A stretch of DNA of 64,000 nt, from positions 1,240,001 through 1,304,000 of the forward strand of contig NZ_JAQNDK010000003.1 in the NCBI RefSeq assembly GCF_028368935.1, given 5' to 3'. This DNA comes from Sorangium aterium. GTDB lineage: Bacteria; Myxococcota_A; Polyangia; Polyangiales; Polyangiaceae. The notes below the pieces were generated by a model. It did not search any database, had not been told where the DNA came from, and saw only the letters and a list, made by a program, of their open reading frames with translations. Positions within the stretch are counted from its first letter, which is position 1; every line of letters starts with the position of its first letter. A program made the position numbers and the translations under genes. This document shows positions 34,913-43,824 of the stretch, one piece after another.

Positions 34913-37444
34913 CTACGGCGTGTCGAACGAGAGCACGCCCGCGTCGTCCGTCGTGGTGCGCCCGCCCGGCGTGATGCGCATCGCGAGCTCCGGCTCCCGG
35001 GAGACGACGGCCACGTCGTAGCCGGTCTTCGGCAGGAGGCCGGTGATCACATGCCTGCGCGTCGCGCGAGGCACCTGATAGGACAGCGGCGCCGAGCTCG
35101 GTTGCGGGTCCGAGCGCAGATCCGAGCGGAAGAGGACGACCGTGCCTGCCACGAGCGCGCCGTCGAAGCCGGAGCCCTGCGCGCTGTCGATCCGCGTCGC
35201 CGTATCCATCGCCGCGCCCGCGTCGGCCCCTTGGAGCACGTGCAGGAAGCGGACGTCCGTCGGAGCGGTCGGATCCTCCACGACGAGGCGGTGGGTCGTC
35301 GGCTCCATGGCCGCCGGCTTGTCGACGTTCTCGATCGGCACGGCCGTCATGCGGGCGTTCCGCGGCAAGAGGCTCTGGATGAACAGCGTCTGCCCCCGCG
35401 GGGTCACGGAGCTGGCCGTCCGGCCGGCGATCCGCGGCGCCGAGGTGGTCATCAGGTTGAACCGCTTGAACCGGCCGGCGGTGCGCGACGTCGCGCGGTC
35501 GTAGAGGACCACGTGATCCGGCTGCAGCCAGACGACCGACCGGCTCGCGTGGACCATGTCGCGGGCGGCGTCCGTCGGCGCCCAGACGTTCTCGCGGGTG
35601 TTGTACAGATCCGTCGCTATCCCCTCGGCGAACACGTAGCCGGCGCCCCGGGTCATGCGGGTGATCGGATCGCCGGCGGCGCGCCCCTCGCGCCACTGGC
35701 CGCCTCGCGCGACGATCTCCTTCTCGAACCAGCGAATGTTCGACGGCTTGTCGTTCTGCAGGGAGAGGGTGTTGTGGTAATCGGTCGTGGACCCGATCAG
35801 GTTGTTCGAGTAACTCGTGTGCTCCTTCGTCAGCCACTCTCCCTTCCGGTAGAGCTCGATCTGATTGCAATCGCCGATCTGGTGGTTGATGGTGACCCAG
35901 CCGCACCGCCAGGTGAACCACGTCGCGCCCGCCGTCCAGTCCGAGCGCGCGCGGAGGGAGCCGCGCCCCGGCGCCCGCTCGAAGAAGGCAGTGGGCATCG
36001 CCGGGCGAGGATCCGGCGGGAGCGGCGCGGCCGGGTCGAAGAGCATGAAGCTCAGGATCGCCCGGCTCGGGGCGGGTGAGCCCCAGATCTTGGACGTGCG
36101 CGCGTAGAGCTCGGGCGCGCCGCCCGCGATCGTGTTGGCCACGATCCAGCGCGACCTCTGCAAGCGCGCCGTGTTGCCCGTGAGCTGGTCGTAGACGCCC
36201 AGCGAGCCGAACAGCTCCGCGAAGCGCGGCTCGACCCAGCCCTGCAGCGTGTCGCCGTAGTTCGCCACCTCGTAGACCGGCCCGAGGTCGCTCCTCGACG
36301 GGTAGGTGATCGGGCCCGGCGCGATCGAGTGCAGGAACCCGTCCGTGAAGCGGTCCCAGGTTCCGCTGCGCAGCAGCCCGATCTGAGGTCCTGACTGGGC
36401 CTGGGCGCCGTAGCCGGCCGTATAGAGCCCGAGCAGCGCCTGGTGGAGGGTCGCGACGCCGCCGCTGCCGTAGAGAAAGCCCTCCACGGGCATGCCGCCG
36501 CTGGCCACGCCGAGCCCGTCGGACGGGACCCCGAGCTGCTTGGCCGCGGTCTCGGAGGCCTCGAAGACGGCGAAGGCCTGGTAGAGCCACGCCCCGGTCG
36601 CGTCCGCGCGGTAGCTGCGCAGCGTGTTGCCGAGCGCCCCCGCCGGCGCGCTCGGATCGAGCGGAGGGTCGTCCGCGTCGTCCATCGAGAGCGACATCAG
36701 CGTGACGCTGCGCAGATGGCCGAGATAGTAATTGTTCGCAGCCCACCTGAGCTGGAGCGGATCGCGGAGGAGCGCCGGATCGTTCATGACGCCGACCGGG
36801 TGGGGGTGCTCGTTGCCCGCCGTCGAGGCGTGGAGGTTGTCGTCAATCCACCTGAGAAAGACCTGCCGTATCTTGGCCTTGTCCCCGGCGGAGAGCACCG
36901 GACGGCCGCCGCTGTCGGTCGCGCCGTAGATCCAGTCGACCGTCAGCGGGAAGCCTTCACCCCACCAGCGCGAGCGGTCGCCGGTCGCGAACCCCGGGCG
37001 GCGGAAGGGCTGGCCGTCGGCCCTGCCCTTGCTCGCCTCCTCGATGGCATGCATCAGGAGGTTGCGCGCCCTGACAGCGTGGGTGGGGCGGGCCGCTGCG
37101 TCGGGATCGATGAGCGACATGAACGCGAAAAACTCGGCATACGCCTCGGTCGGATACTGCTCGTAGGCGTTGGTGCCGCCGTCCGGCCACGTCGGGTTTG
37201 GCCGGCCATTCGGATAGAACCGGCCTTCGTAAGCTGCGATCGCGCCCCGAAGCGCGGGCACCATGGCTTCCGTGTACATGCGGTTTCGGCCGTCCGCGGC
37301 CCACCCGCGCAGCCTGGGGAGGTGTTCGTTCGTGAGCCAGAGTCGCGGGTGACCGGCGACAGGCTGCGCGGCGGCGCGCCCCTGCGCCCCGACAAGGCCC
37401 AGAGAGAGCACCGCGGCGGTGAGGATGTGGTGAATCGGTCGCAT
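34913..37444 (-). CDS. Secreted heparinase II/III-like polysaccharide-active protein
   Basis: ATG 37444 gives 843 residues and a signal peptide ending RAAAQP. The N-terminal half (~30-450) is an (alpha/alpha) toroid-like helical region typical of alginate lyase/heparinase-like proteins, starting with GHPRLWLTNEHLPRLRGWA. The C-terminal half (~470-830) is beta-rich, as in heparinase II/III-like sandwich domains (WTAGATWFTWRCGWVTINHQ, GDCNQIELYRKGEWLTKEHT, DYHNTLSLQND). It probably cleaves or binds an acidic polysaccharide outside the cell. The exact lyase family is not certain. It lies beside glycosyltransferase and sugar-transferase genes. Confidence 0.7.
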   Translation of the reverse strand: MRPIHHILTAAVLSLGLVGAQGRAAAQPVAGHPRLWLTNEHLPRLRGWAADGRNRMYTEAMVPALRGAIAAYEGRFYPNGRPNPTWPDGGTNAYEQYPTEAYAEFFAFMSLIDPDAAARPTHAVRARNLLMHAIEEASKGRADGQPFRRPGFATGDRSRWWGEGFPLTVDWIYGATDSGGRPVLSAGDKAKIRQVFLRWIDDNLHASTAGNEHPHPVGVMNDPALLRDPLQLRWAANNYYLGHLRSVTLMSLSMDDADDPPLDPSAPAGALGNTLRSYRADATGAWLYQAFAVFEASETAAKQLGVPSDGLGVASGGMPVEGFLYGSGGVATLHQALLGLYTAGYGAQAQSGPQIGLLRSGTWDRFTDGFLHSIAPGPITYPSRSDLGPVYEVANYGDTLQGWVEPRFAELFGSLGVYDQLTGNTARLQRSRWIVANTIAGGAPELYARTSKIWGSPAPSRAILSFMLFDPAAPLPPDPRPAMPTAFFERAPGRGSLRARSDWTAGATWFTWRCGWVTINHQIGDCNQIELYRKGEWLTKEHTSYSNNLIGSTTDYHNTLSLQNDKPSNIRWFEKEIVARGGQWREGRAAGDPITRMTRGAGYVFAEGIATDLYNTRENVWAPTDAARDMVHASRSVVWLQPDHVVLYDRATSRTAGRFKRFNLMTTSAPRIAGRTASSVTPRGQTLFIQSLLPRNARMTAVPIENVDKPAAMEPTTHRLVVEDPTAPTDVRFLHVLQGADAGAAMDTATRIDSAQGSGFDGALVAGTVVLFRSDLRSDPQPSSAPLSYQVPRATRRHVITGLLPKTGYDVAVVSREPELAMRITPGGRTTTDDAGVLSFDTP

Positions 37445-38010
37445 GCTGGTTCTCGGTATCGCTGGGCGCGAACAGCCGCGCCGGCCAGCGTTGACCCACG
37501 CTGAACAGCACGCGTCGTGCCGAGTATCTGCGTGCGCGCCGCGCGTCGCCAAGGAAGGAGCAGTGCGCGTCCGTGTCACATGGCCAACATCGACGGCGCC
37601 GCCGAGCGGCTCGCGCGCGGCGACCTCATCAGCCCTCGGGCCGAGACGCGCGCATCATCCCTGTGGTCGAGCGGCGGAGGACGGCGCCGCGCACCTCGCG
37701 TCGGTGGTAATGTTGCATACCATTCATCTGATAAGGAGACGCCATCCCGGATGAGGTGGCGCTCGCGCATCGTGGGGCAGGACGGCGACGACGTCGAGCG
37801 GCGTAGAGCGACGTAGAAATAGCGAGCGCAATCGAAATATCGAGCGGGGTGAGCCCTCGCCTCCGCGCCCCTCCGCGGCCCCGGAAGGCGCGGACACCTC
37901 GGAACCTCGGAGGACACGCGCACGGCGGACCGAGGGCACATGACGCGAATCCGCCACACCTCCGCGCGGATCTGTCGCTATACTCGGCGAAGATAGGAGC
38001 GCTCCGCAGT
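37445..38010. other. Divergent intergenic region with an AT-rich motif
   Basis: About 570 bases between divergent genes, without a supportable coding frame. It contains GGTAATGTTGCATACC (37706-37721), with GGTA/TACC arms, whose core GTAATGTTGCA also occurs at 40293-40303 in the other divergent promoter region of this neighbourhood. Confidence 0.4.
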
Positions 38011-38619
38011 ATGCCGACGCCAGACTCCTCCCAGTTCCTTGGCGATCCTCGGATCCTCCGCGAGGGGAACCTCGTGAAGGGCACCCTGATCAGCTCCCGC
38101 GCCGAGGCCCTGAGGCAGAGCTATGGCGAGCGGGTCGTGGCGGATCTGAGCCGCCAGCTCTCGCCGCAGGCGGCCCGCTACCTCGACGATCCGCCGATGC
38201 CGCTGGCCTGGCACGACATGGCGCCGCTCCTCGAGATCGACTGCGCGCTCCTGCATGGGCTCTTCGGCGGCAGGATGGAGAAGATGCGCTTCTTCGGCGC
38301 GGAGATCGCCCGGAAGGACCTGACGACGACCTACAAGACGATGGCGGCGGTGGGCTCGCCGTCGGTACTCTTCAAGCGCTTCGGCCTAGTGTACAAGACC
38401 TATTTCAGGTACGGCGACTTCAGCGCGACGGCCATCAGCGACGCCGCGGGGAGGGCCACCCTCTCGGGCGGCGGTCTGCCGCTCTACATGTGCAGCCATG
38501 GTATCTCGGGCTGGGTCGAGGCGGGCCTCGCGCTCCTCGGCAGCCGGCGCAGCTCGGTCGAGCATACGTCCTGCAGGCACCGCGGCGCGCCGCGGTGCAC
38601 CTGGTCGATCTCGTGGTGA
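38011..38619 (+). CDS. V4R/heme-NO-binding-fold-like protein
   Basis: ATG 38011 gives 202 residues. It has no signal peptide or membrane segment. The end, SSVEHTSCRHRGAPRCTWSI plus SW, matches the 'CxHRGxxxCxWxIxW' closing motif of V4R-like small-molecule-binding domains and related myxobacterial families. The middle (FGGRMEKMRFFGAEIARKDL, TMAAVGSPSVLFKRFGLVYK) fits the helical part of that fold. Such proteins often sense ligands or partner with signalling proteins. Family call moderate; role unknown. The gene ends 12 bases before the nested inverted repeat. Confidence 0.5.
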   Translation: MPTPDSSQFLGDPRILREGNLVKGTLISSRAEALRQSYGERVVADLSRQLSPQAARYLDDPPMPLAWHDMAPLLEIDCALLHGLFGGRMEKMRFFGAEIARKDLTTTYKTMAAVGSPSVLFKRFGLVYKTYFRYGDFSATAISDAAGRATLSGGGLPLYMCSHGISGWVEAGLALLGSRRSSVEHTSCRHRGAPRCTWSISW

Positions 38620-38630
38620 TCGGCCCTTGG

Positions 38631-38799
38631 CTCTGCTGCGGGAAGTCGGCCGGGGAAGCGAACCGCCAAGCCGCCAAGGGCGCCAACAAAACCGGGGAAT
38701 AGGGGGGATGCCCGGACGGCCCCTTTTCCCCTCTCCCCTTGGCGTCCTTGGCGGCTTGGCGGTTTTTCTGCTGATCCGGGGCAAATTCCCGCAGTAGAG
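38631..38799. repeat. MITE-like nested inverted repeat
   Basis: A 169-bp element between two convergent genes. The outer arms (38631-38644 and 38786-38799) match at 13 of 14 positions. The inner arms are a perfect 19-bp inverted pair: AACCGCCAAGCCGCCAAGG at 38661-38679 and its complement at 38746-38764, with a 66-base spacer. The 'CGCCAAGG' motif is a recurrent intergenic repeat in many bacterial genomes (recalled). It has no coding capacity. It could be a miniature mobile repeat now serving as a bidirectional terminator. Confidence 0.65.
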
Positions 38800-40113
38800 C
38801 TACGCGGCGGCCCGCCCGTCGTCCCCGAACGCCGCGCGCGCGAGCAGCCGCCGCAGCGCCTCGGCGCTCTCCTCCCACGACGGCGGCGCCGCCTCGGCGA
38901 ACGCGTCCTCGTCCCAGGCGCGCGCGAGCGCCTCGCGGAGCGCCCGGCCGAGCGCCCCCGCATCGCGCGGCGGGACGAGCAAGCCGGTGCGCCCCGGCGT
39001 CACCACGTCCGGGATGCCCCCGACGCGCGTGGCCACCACAGGACGCGCGGCCGCGAGCGCCTCGAGCACCACGTTCGGGGTTCCCTCCGCCCAGCTCGGA
39101 AGCACCAGCAGATCCGTCGCGGCCATGTGGCGGGCAACCGCGGAGAGCGGCCGCGCCCCGACGGCGAGGATCCGGCCGCGCCCCTCGCGCAGATCGGCCG
39201 GCGCGCGCTCGCGATCGCGCCGCGCGGCGGCCTGCTCGACCGCAGCCCGCTCCGGGCCGTCGCCGACGATCACGAGATGGACAGGCTCGCTGCCGTCGCT
39301 GCCGAGCGCCTCGAACGCGCGCAGCAGCTCGTGGATCCCTTTCTCCCGGCTGACGTGCCCGACGAAGGTGACGATGCGCCCGTGCGCCGGGAGCCCGAGC
39401 TCGCGCCGGGCCGCGCCCCGGTCGGCAGGGCGGAAGAGCGCGCGATCGACCCCGTTGCGGACGAGGACCGCGCGTTCCTTCGGCGCGCCGAGCGCCACGA
39501 GCGCCTCGACCATCGGCCGGCTCACGCCGATCGCGCAGGCGGCGGACCGGAGCGCGCTGCCGACGAGCGGCCGCACCGAGCGCCAGCGGGCCACGACGTT
39601 CACGTCCGTGCCGTGGGCCTTCACAGCGTAAGGGAGGCCGAGCATCCGGGCGAGCAGCGCCGCGGCGCAGGCGTCGGGGTAGAGCCACGCCCCCAGCACG
39701 ACATCGAACCGCCCCCGCAGCCGCGGGATGTACGGCAGGAGCCCCGCCAGGTAGAGCGGCGCGTTCACGGGCGCCAGCACCCGACCCGCCCCCGGGAGGT
39801 ACGGCGCGCGCGCGTGGACCACCGGGACGCCATCGATCTCGTCGCGCGCAGGCACCGCCACCAGCCGGCCCGGACGCGTGCGCTCGCCCAGGAGCGATAC
39901 GCCCGGGTGGTACGGGATCGCCGCGAGCACCTCCACCGCACAGCGGCGTGACAGCGCCGCGAGCTGCTGCCGCTGGAATGCGCACGACAGCGGCTCAACC
40001 CGGTTCGGAAAGATGCGCGTCACCCAGAGGACGCGCGGCTGCCTCAGCCAGCCCGCCTCCTTCATGCCCACGTTCACGCCAGGCTTCATGGTGTAACATT
40101 TGTTACATTCCAT
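38800..40113 (-). CDS. GT4-type glycosyltransferase
   Basis: ATG 40113 is chosen because GAGGG lies seven bases upstream; ATGs at 40089 and 40065 are alternatives. It gives 437 residues. The GT-B fold is clear: an N-terminal PRVLWVTRIFPNRVEPLSCA and HGTDVNVVARW, then a C-terminal donor-site domain with VTFVGHVSREKGIHELLRAF, LVIVGDGPER and LPSWAEGTPNVVLEALAAARP (EX7E-type motif) and GGIPDVVTPGRTGLLVPPRD. It is a retaining, nucleotide-sugar-using transferase, probably acting on a lipid-linked or polysaccharide acceptor at the cytoplasmic face. It sits in the polysaccharide region. Confidence 0.9.
   Translation of the reverse strand: MECNKCYTMKPGVNVGMKEAGWLRQPRVLWVTRIFPNRVEPLSCAFQRQQLAALSRRCAVEVLAAIPYHPGVSLLGERTRPGRLVAVPARDEIDGVPVVHARAPYLPGAGRVLAPVNAPLYLAGLLPYIPRLRGRFDVVLGAWLYPDACAAALLARMLGLPYAVKAHGTDVNVVARWRSVRPLVGSALRSAACAIGVSRPMVEALVALGAPKERAVLVRNGVDRALFRPADRGAARRELGLPAHGRIVTFVGHVSREKGIHELLRAFEALGSDGSEPVHLVIVGDGPERAAVEQAAARRDRERAPADLREGRGRILAVGARPLSAVARHMAATDLLVLPSWAEGTPNVVLEALAAARPVVATRVGGIPDVVTPGRTGLLVPPRDAGALGRALREALARAWDEDAFAEAAPPSWEESAEALRRLLARAAFGDDGRAAA
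40092..40107. promoter_or_regulatory. AT-rich palindrome at the glycosyltransferase start
   Basis: TGTAACATTTGTTACA is a 7-2-7 perfect inverted repeat in an otherwise GC-rich setting. With the chosen start it covers codons 3-8 of the glycosyltransferase gene; with the alternative ATG at 40089 it lies just before the start. It is operator-like. Confidence 0.4.
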
Positions 40114-40288
40114 CGGTCCGCCCTCAGCGGGGCAGCGATGGACTCCGAGGTACGTCCTGCCCTGTCGGCGCACGTCCACACCGCGAGCGCGCGCCTCGCA
40201 CGACCTGGCCCGCTCTCCGGAGCGTCCCTGGCAGCGCCGCGCAAGCCCGGCGCGGCGCGCTCCCGTGAGACGCGCATGCCGAGGCCAG

Positions 40289-40309
40289 ATTTGTAATGTT
40301 GCAAACATC
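40289..40309. promoter_or_regulatory. Imperfect palindrome in the divergent promoter region
   Basis: GATTTGTAATGTTGCAAACA followed by TC forms an imperfect dyad around a central TG. Its core GTAATGTTGCA repeats at 37707-37717. It lies between the divergent glycosyltransferase and barrel genes. Confidence 0.35.
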
Positions 40310-40419
40310 ATCGAACGTGGGACGCTCCGGGCGCCGGGCGTGCCTGCCGGGGAGGGGAGGGGCGGCCGATTCGGGTCGCTTCGTGCCGCGGGGCTTGCCG
40401 CTCGACAGCGAGGGGGCGC

Positions 40420-41892
40420 GTGTTCTCGTTCGTCTTGCCGATGTGGGACTCCGACGTGACGGCACGGGCGGCGGTGGAGCAGAGCGTGGCGTCGAACGTC
40501 GGGGACGTGGGCTCGGGAGCGCTGATGGCTGGCGTCGTGGGCTCGCTCGAGGGCTCTCTCCGGGGCGAGGTGTCGCGTTATGGACTGAGCGTCGATGGGA
40601 GCTACGAGCGGGTGTTTCAGGTCTCGCTCGACTCGGCTCGACTCACGCCCTCCGACAGCGCCTCGGCGCGGCTCGGCGGGGGAGCGGGCTGGGCGCTCTC
40701 GCCGCTCGCGGACCTCTCCATGGCTGCGGCCGGCTACCTCGCGACCCGCCTCGGCGTGCGCGCCGATGACGCGCTCGCCGCGCGCGATCCCTTCCTGTCC
40801 GGCGATCGCCTGCAATACACGCTCTCCGCCGGGCCGGCCCTCTCCATCACGGCGTCGCGGCGGTCCTCGGTGCGCCTCGGCGCCGGCTACGAGCAGGCGG
40901 GCGCGCTCTCGGCCGACGACCCTGCCGCGGTCGGGATCGACGCGCACACGGGGCGCGCCGAGGTGAGCACCTCGTTCGACCTCGGCGCGCTGGACACGCT
41001 GACACCCGAGCTCCGGTACGAGGTCACCCAGTACCGTCACGCGCTGCTCGACACCGATCTCACGCGCGGCGCGGCCCGCGTCCACGCCGGCGCCGCGCTC
41101 CTCTCCGAGTCCCACGAGCTCACGCGGAACGTCTCGACGCGCGTCGCCGGCGGCGTGACCGTCGCGAGCCCGCCGCCCGTGCTGTCGTCGCGCGACGCGG
41201 TGATCGCGCCGGCGGCGCGGATCGGGCTCACCTATGTCGAGCAGCGCTATCGGCTGACAGCAGGCTACGCCTATGCCTACACGTCGCTCGGGCCGAGGAT
41301 CGGATTCGGGCACGAGCACGAGGCGTCCCTCGAAGCGAGCTTTCGGCCCGCCCGGGGCGGCGCGACCCGCGACCTCATCGTCACCGGAGTCGCCCGCTTC
41401 TCGATCGGCAGCGCCCCCGTCGCCGCCAATCCGCCGCTCCACCTCACCCCCGGCGCGCCGGCGCCCTCCAGGGAAGGGTCGCTGTCCACGACCACGGCGC
41501 TCGCCGGCGCGCAGATCTCCTATCCCCTCTGGCGCGGGATCGCGCTGAGCGGCGGCGTCGATCTCGAGTACATGCGCGCCGCGCTCGATCCGGCGCCGAG
41601 CACAGGCGAGGCCGGCGGCTCGCTGAGGAGCATCGTCAGCGCCGGGATCTCGGGGACGCTCTCGACGGATCGACACCGGACGCTCCGCCGCGATCCCGAC
41701 GGCGCATGGGACGACGAGCGCCGCAGCGCGATGATCCAGGGGATGCCCTCGGGCCGCTGGCAGGCGCCCGAGCCAGGCCGCGAGCTCGACGATGGCGGCG
41801 ACGCTTCCGGCGAGACCCCAGGCGCCTCCGGCGAGACCCAGCCCGCGCGCGCCGCGCAAGCCGGCCCGCGCGCGACGCGCGACGCGCGATAA
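40420..41892 (+). CDS. Outer-membrane beta-barrel-like protein lacking a visible signal peptide
   Basis: A 490-residue protein from GTG 40420 with GAGGGG upstream. Most of the chain alternates polar and hydrophobic residues with frequent aromatic girdle positions (LTPELRYEVTQYRHALLDTD, RYRLTAGYAYAYTSLGPRIG, HEHEASLEASFRPARGG), typical of a large outer-membrane barrel as found beside exopolysaccharide clusters. No signal peptide is seen at this start and no in-frame upstream extension provides one. The 5' end may therefore be truncated or shifted. The last ~60 residues are a low-complexity Asp/Glu/Ala tail. Confidence 0.5.
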   Translation: MFSFVLPMWDSDVTARAAVEQSVASNVGDVGSGALMAGVVGSLEGSLRGEVSRYGLSVDGSYERVFQVSLDSARLTPSDSASARLGGGAGWALSPLADLSMAAAGYLATRLGVRADDALAARDPFLSGDRLQYTLSAGPALSITASRRSSVRLGAGYEQAGALSADDPAAVGIDAHTGRAEVSTSFDLGALDTLTPELRYEVTQYRHALLDTDLTRGAARVHAGAALLSESHELTRNVSTRVAGGVTVASPPPVLSSRDAVIAPAARIGLTYVEQRYRLTAGYAYAYTSLGPRIGFGHEHEASLEASFRPARGGATRDLIVTGVARFSIGSAPVAANPPLHLTPGAPAPSREGSLSTTTALAGAQISYPLWRGIALSGGVDLEYMRAALDPAPSTGEAGGSLRSIVSAGISGTLSTDRHRTLRRDPDGAWDDERRSAMIQGMPSGRWQAPEPGRELDDGGDASGETPGASGETQPARAAQAGPRATRDAR

Positions 41893-42343
41893 CCCCCCTC
41901 GACACGCCAATCGCTCTCCCGGCCGGGAGCGGCGCGACGGCTCAGCCGCCGGAGAGCCGCCGAGACTACAGCGCGCCGAGCGGCGCACCCCTGACGTGGC
42001 GCGCAGCGGCTCAGCCTCGGTCCACGTGACGCAGCGGCTCAGCCTCGGTCCACGTGACGCTAAGGACTCGACGTATGCAATCCGTCGACGGCGTTACTCG
42101 TGCCGCGACTCCCCACGACAGCCCGCACGTCATCGGCGCAATCCGGCCGCGAAATCGCCAATTTCGCCGGGCCCGGCCCCGCGTGCGGCGGATCAGTCCG
42201 CCGTCGTGAAATGAGATTCGTCGGAGGCATCTGGCGATCTGCCCCGGTCTGCTCTAGTGTGGGTTCAACTACAACCGTATGTGCCCCGTCAGAGGCGACG
42301 CGCCGTGACGTGCGACCGCCCGGGGCCGACGAGTGGAGGGACG
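41893..42343. other. Intergenic before the sugar-transferase gene
   Basis: About 450 bases without a supportable gene. The notable content is the 28-bp tandem duplication at 42003-42058. The GGAGGG ribosome-binding site of the next gene is at about 42335-42340. Confidence 0.4.
42003..42058. repeat. Perfect 28-bp tandem duplication carrying CACGTG
   Basis: Two identical, abutting 28-bp units (42003-42030 and 42031-42058). Each contains the palindrome CACGTG (42023-42028 and 42051-42056) and the phrase CGGCTCAGCCTCGG. It lies about 290 bases upstream of the sugar-transferase start and may be a doubled protein-binding site. Confidence 0.9.
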
Positions 42344-43705
42344 ATGCTGGAGCTGTTCCGGTCGCCGCGCCGGGCCATGGTGTGGTTTGTCGAGGCCAGC
42401 TTGCTCTCGCTCCTGGTGTGCTGCGCGCCGGGCGTGCTCGTGGGCTGGGAGCACACGCTCGATGGGGAGCGCTTCGGACGGACGGCGAGCATCTCGTTGG
42501 TGGCGCTGGCGTCGCTCTATTATCACGGCCTGTACGGGCCCGAGCCTCCCAGGGCGCGGGCGCTGGTCCTGACGACGTTCCGGGCGCTCGGCCTGGCGGC
42601 GGCGGTGCTGTGGCTCGCGTTCTGGCTCGTGCCGGACGCGCAGATCAGCGATCGGGTGATCCTGACGTCGCTCGGGGCGGCGGCGCTCGTGCTCCCCGCG
42701 TGGCGCGCGGCGTGTGATCGGGTGATGAGGAGCGAGAGCTTCTCGAAGCTCGCGGTCGTGCTGGGCTCGGGCGAGCTCGCCCGCTCGTGCGCGGCCCTCA
42801 TCCGGAAGGATGGACAGGTCCTCGGGCTGCGCCTCGCCGGCCGGCTCGTCCGCGACGAGGAGCCGATCGACGAGGTCGAGATCGCGGGGAGGTACCGAGA
42901 CCTCCGGCGCCTCGTCGAGCAGCGCGGCGTCGGGGCGGTGATCGTGGCGACGTCCGAGCGCCGCGCCGCCTTCCCGCTGGAAGAGCTGCTCGATCTGAAG
43001 CTCCGCGGCGTCGAGATCGAGGAGGGCATGGATTTCTACGAGCGGGTGACCGGCAAGATCTGCGTGCGCGAGCTGAAGCCGAGCCAGATCATCTTCTCTC
43101 ACGGGTTCAACGTGCGGCGGCGGACGCTTTTGGCGAAGCGGATCTTCGACGTCGTGTGCGCGACCGCCGGGCTCGTCCTCGCGCTGCCGCTGATGGCGCT
43201 CACGGCCGCCCTGGTGAAGCTCGACTCCAGGGGGCCGGCGCTCTATTCGCAGATCCGGACAGGCGCTCTCGGGAAGCCGTTCAGGATCCACAAGTTCCGC
43301 TCGATGAGGACCGACGCCGAGAAGGACGGGGCGGCGTGGGCCACCGAGAACGATCCGCGCGTGACCCGCGTCGGGCGGTTCATCCGGAAGACGCGGCTCG
43401 ACGAGCTGCCGCAGCTCTGGAACGTGCTGGTCGGCGAGATGAGCATGGTGGGGCCGCGGCCGGAGCGCCCCGAGTTCATCGACGCTCTGGAGAAGCAAAT
43501 CCCCTTCTTCCGGCAGCGGCTCTTCGTGAAGCCGGGAGTGACGGGACACGCACAGGTGCGCTGCCGTTACGGCGCGTCCGCCGAGGACGCGCTGGAGAAG
43601 CTCCAGTATGATCTCTACTATATGAAGAGCTTCTCGCTCTGGTTCGATATCTCCATCCTCATCGACACCGTGAAGGTCGTGCTCTGGCGCATCGGCGCAC
43701 GGTGA
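42344..43705 (+). CDS. Undecaprenyl-phosphate sugar transferase (bacterial sugar transferase family)
   Basis: ATG 42344 follows GGAGGG closely, giving 453 residues. The N-terminal half has membrane helices (~12-35, ~50-70, ~88-105, ~115-135) and a CoA-binding-like Rossmann segment (LAVVLGSGELARSCAALI). The C-terminal catalytic domain shows KRIFDVVCATAGLVLALPLM (membrane anchor), HKFRSMRTDAEKDG, RVTRVGRFIRKTRLDELPQL, GEMSMVGPRPERPEF and PGVTGHAQV. It initiates repeat-unit assembly by moving a sugar-1-phosphate from a nucleotide sugar to undecaprenyl phosphate. It resembles the EpsB/TIGR03013 group of myxobacterial and exosortase-linked clusters. Confidence 0.92.
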   Translation: MLELFRSPRRAMVWFVEASLLSLLVCCAPGVLVGWEHTLDGERFGRTASISLVALASLYYHGLYGPEPPRARALVLTTFRALGLAAAVLWLAFWLVPDAQISDRVILTSLGAAALVLPAWRAACDRVMRSESFSKLAVVLGSGELARSCAALIRKDGQVLGLRLAGRLVRDEEPIDEVEIAGRYRDLRRLVEQRGVGAVIVATSERRAAFPLEELLDLKLRGVEIEEGMDFYERVTGKICVRELKPSQIIFSHGFNVRRRTLLAKRIFDVVCATAGLVLALPLMALTAALVKLDSRGPALYSQIRTGALGKPFRIHKFRSMRTDAEKDGAAWATENDPRVTRVGRFIRKTRLDELPQLWNVLVGEMSMVGPRPERPEFIDALEKQIPFFRQRLFVKPGVTGHAQVRCRYGASAEDALEKLQYDLYYMKSFSLWFDISILIDTVKVVLWRIGAR

Positions 43706-43824
43706 AATGATCCGGCTGCCGCGCCGTGCAATGGCTGCGCTCTTTAACGCCGGGCCCGGTGGCGCGCCCTCTGCAGAGCACGCGCCAGAGATCGGCGGGC
43801 GTCGGTCTCCGGGGGGATTCGGCG

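Noticed and set aside
40114-41988. N-terminal extension of the glycosyltransferase to over 1000 residues
   Set aside because: The extra part is antisense to the barrel gene and has no fold. The ribosome-binding site and glycosyltransferase N-terminal strand support a start near 40113.
42344-43705. Exosortase/PEP-CTERM cluster
   Set aside because: The sugar transferase resembles members of such clusters, but no exosortase, PEP-CTERM protein or EpsC/EpsD chain-length genes are visible here.
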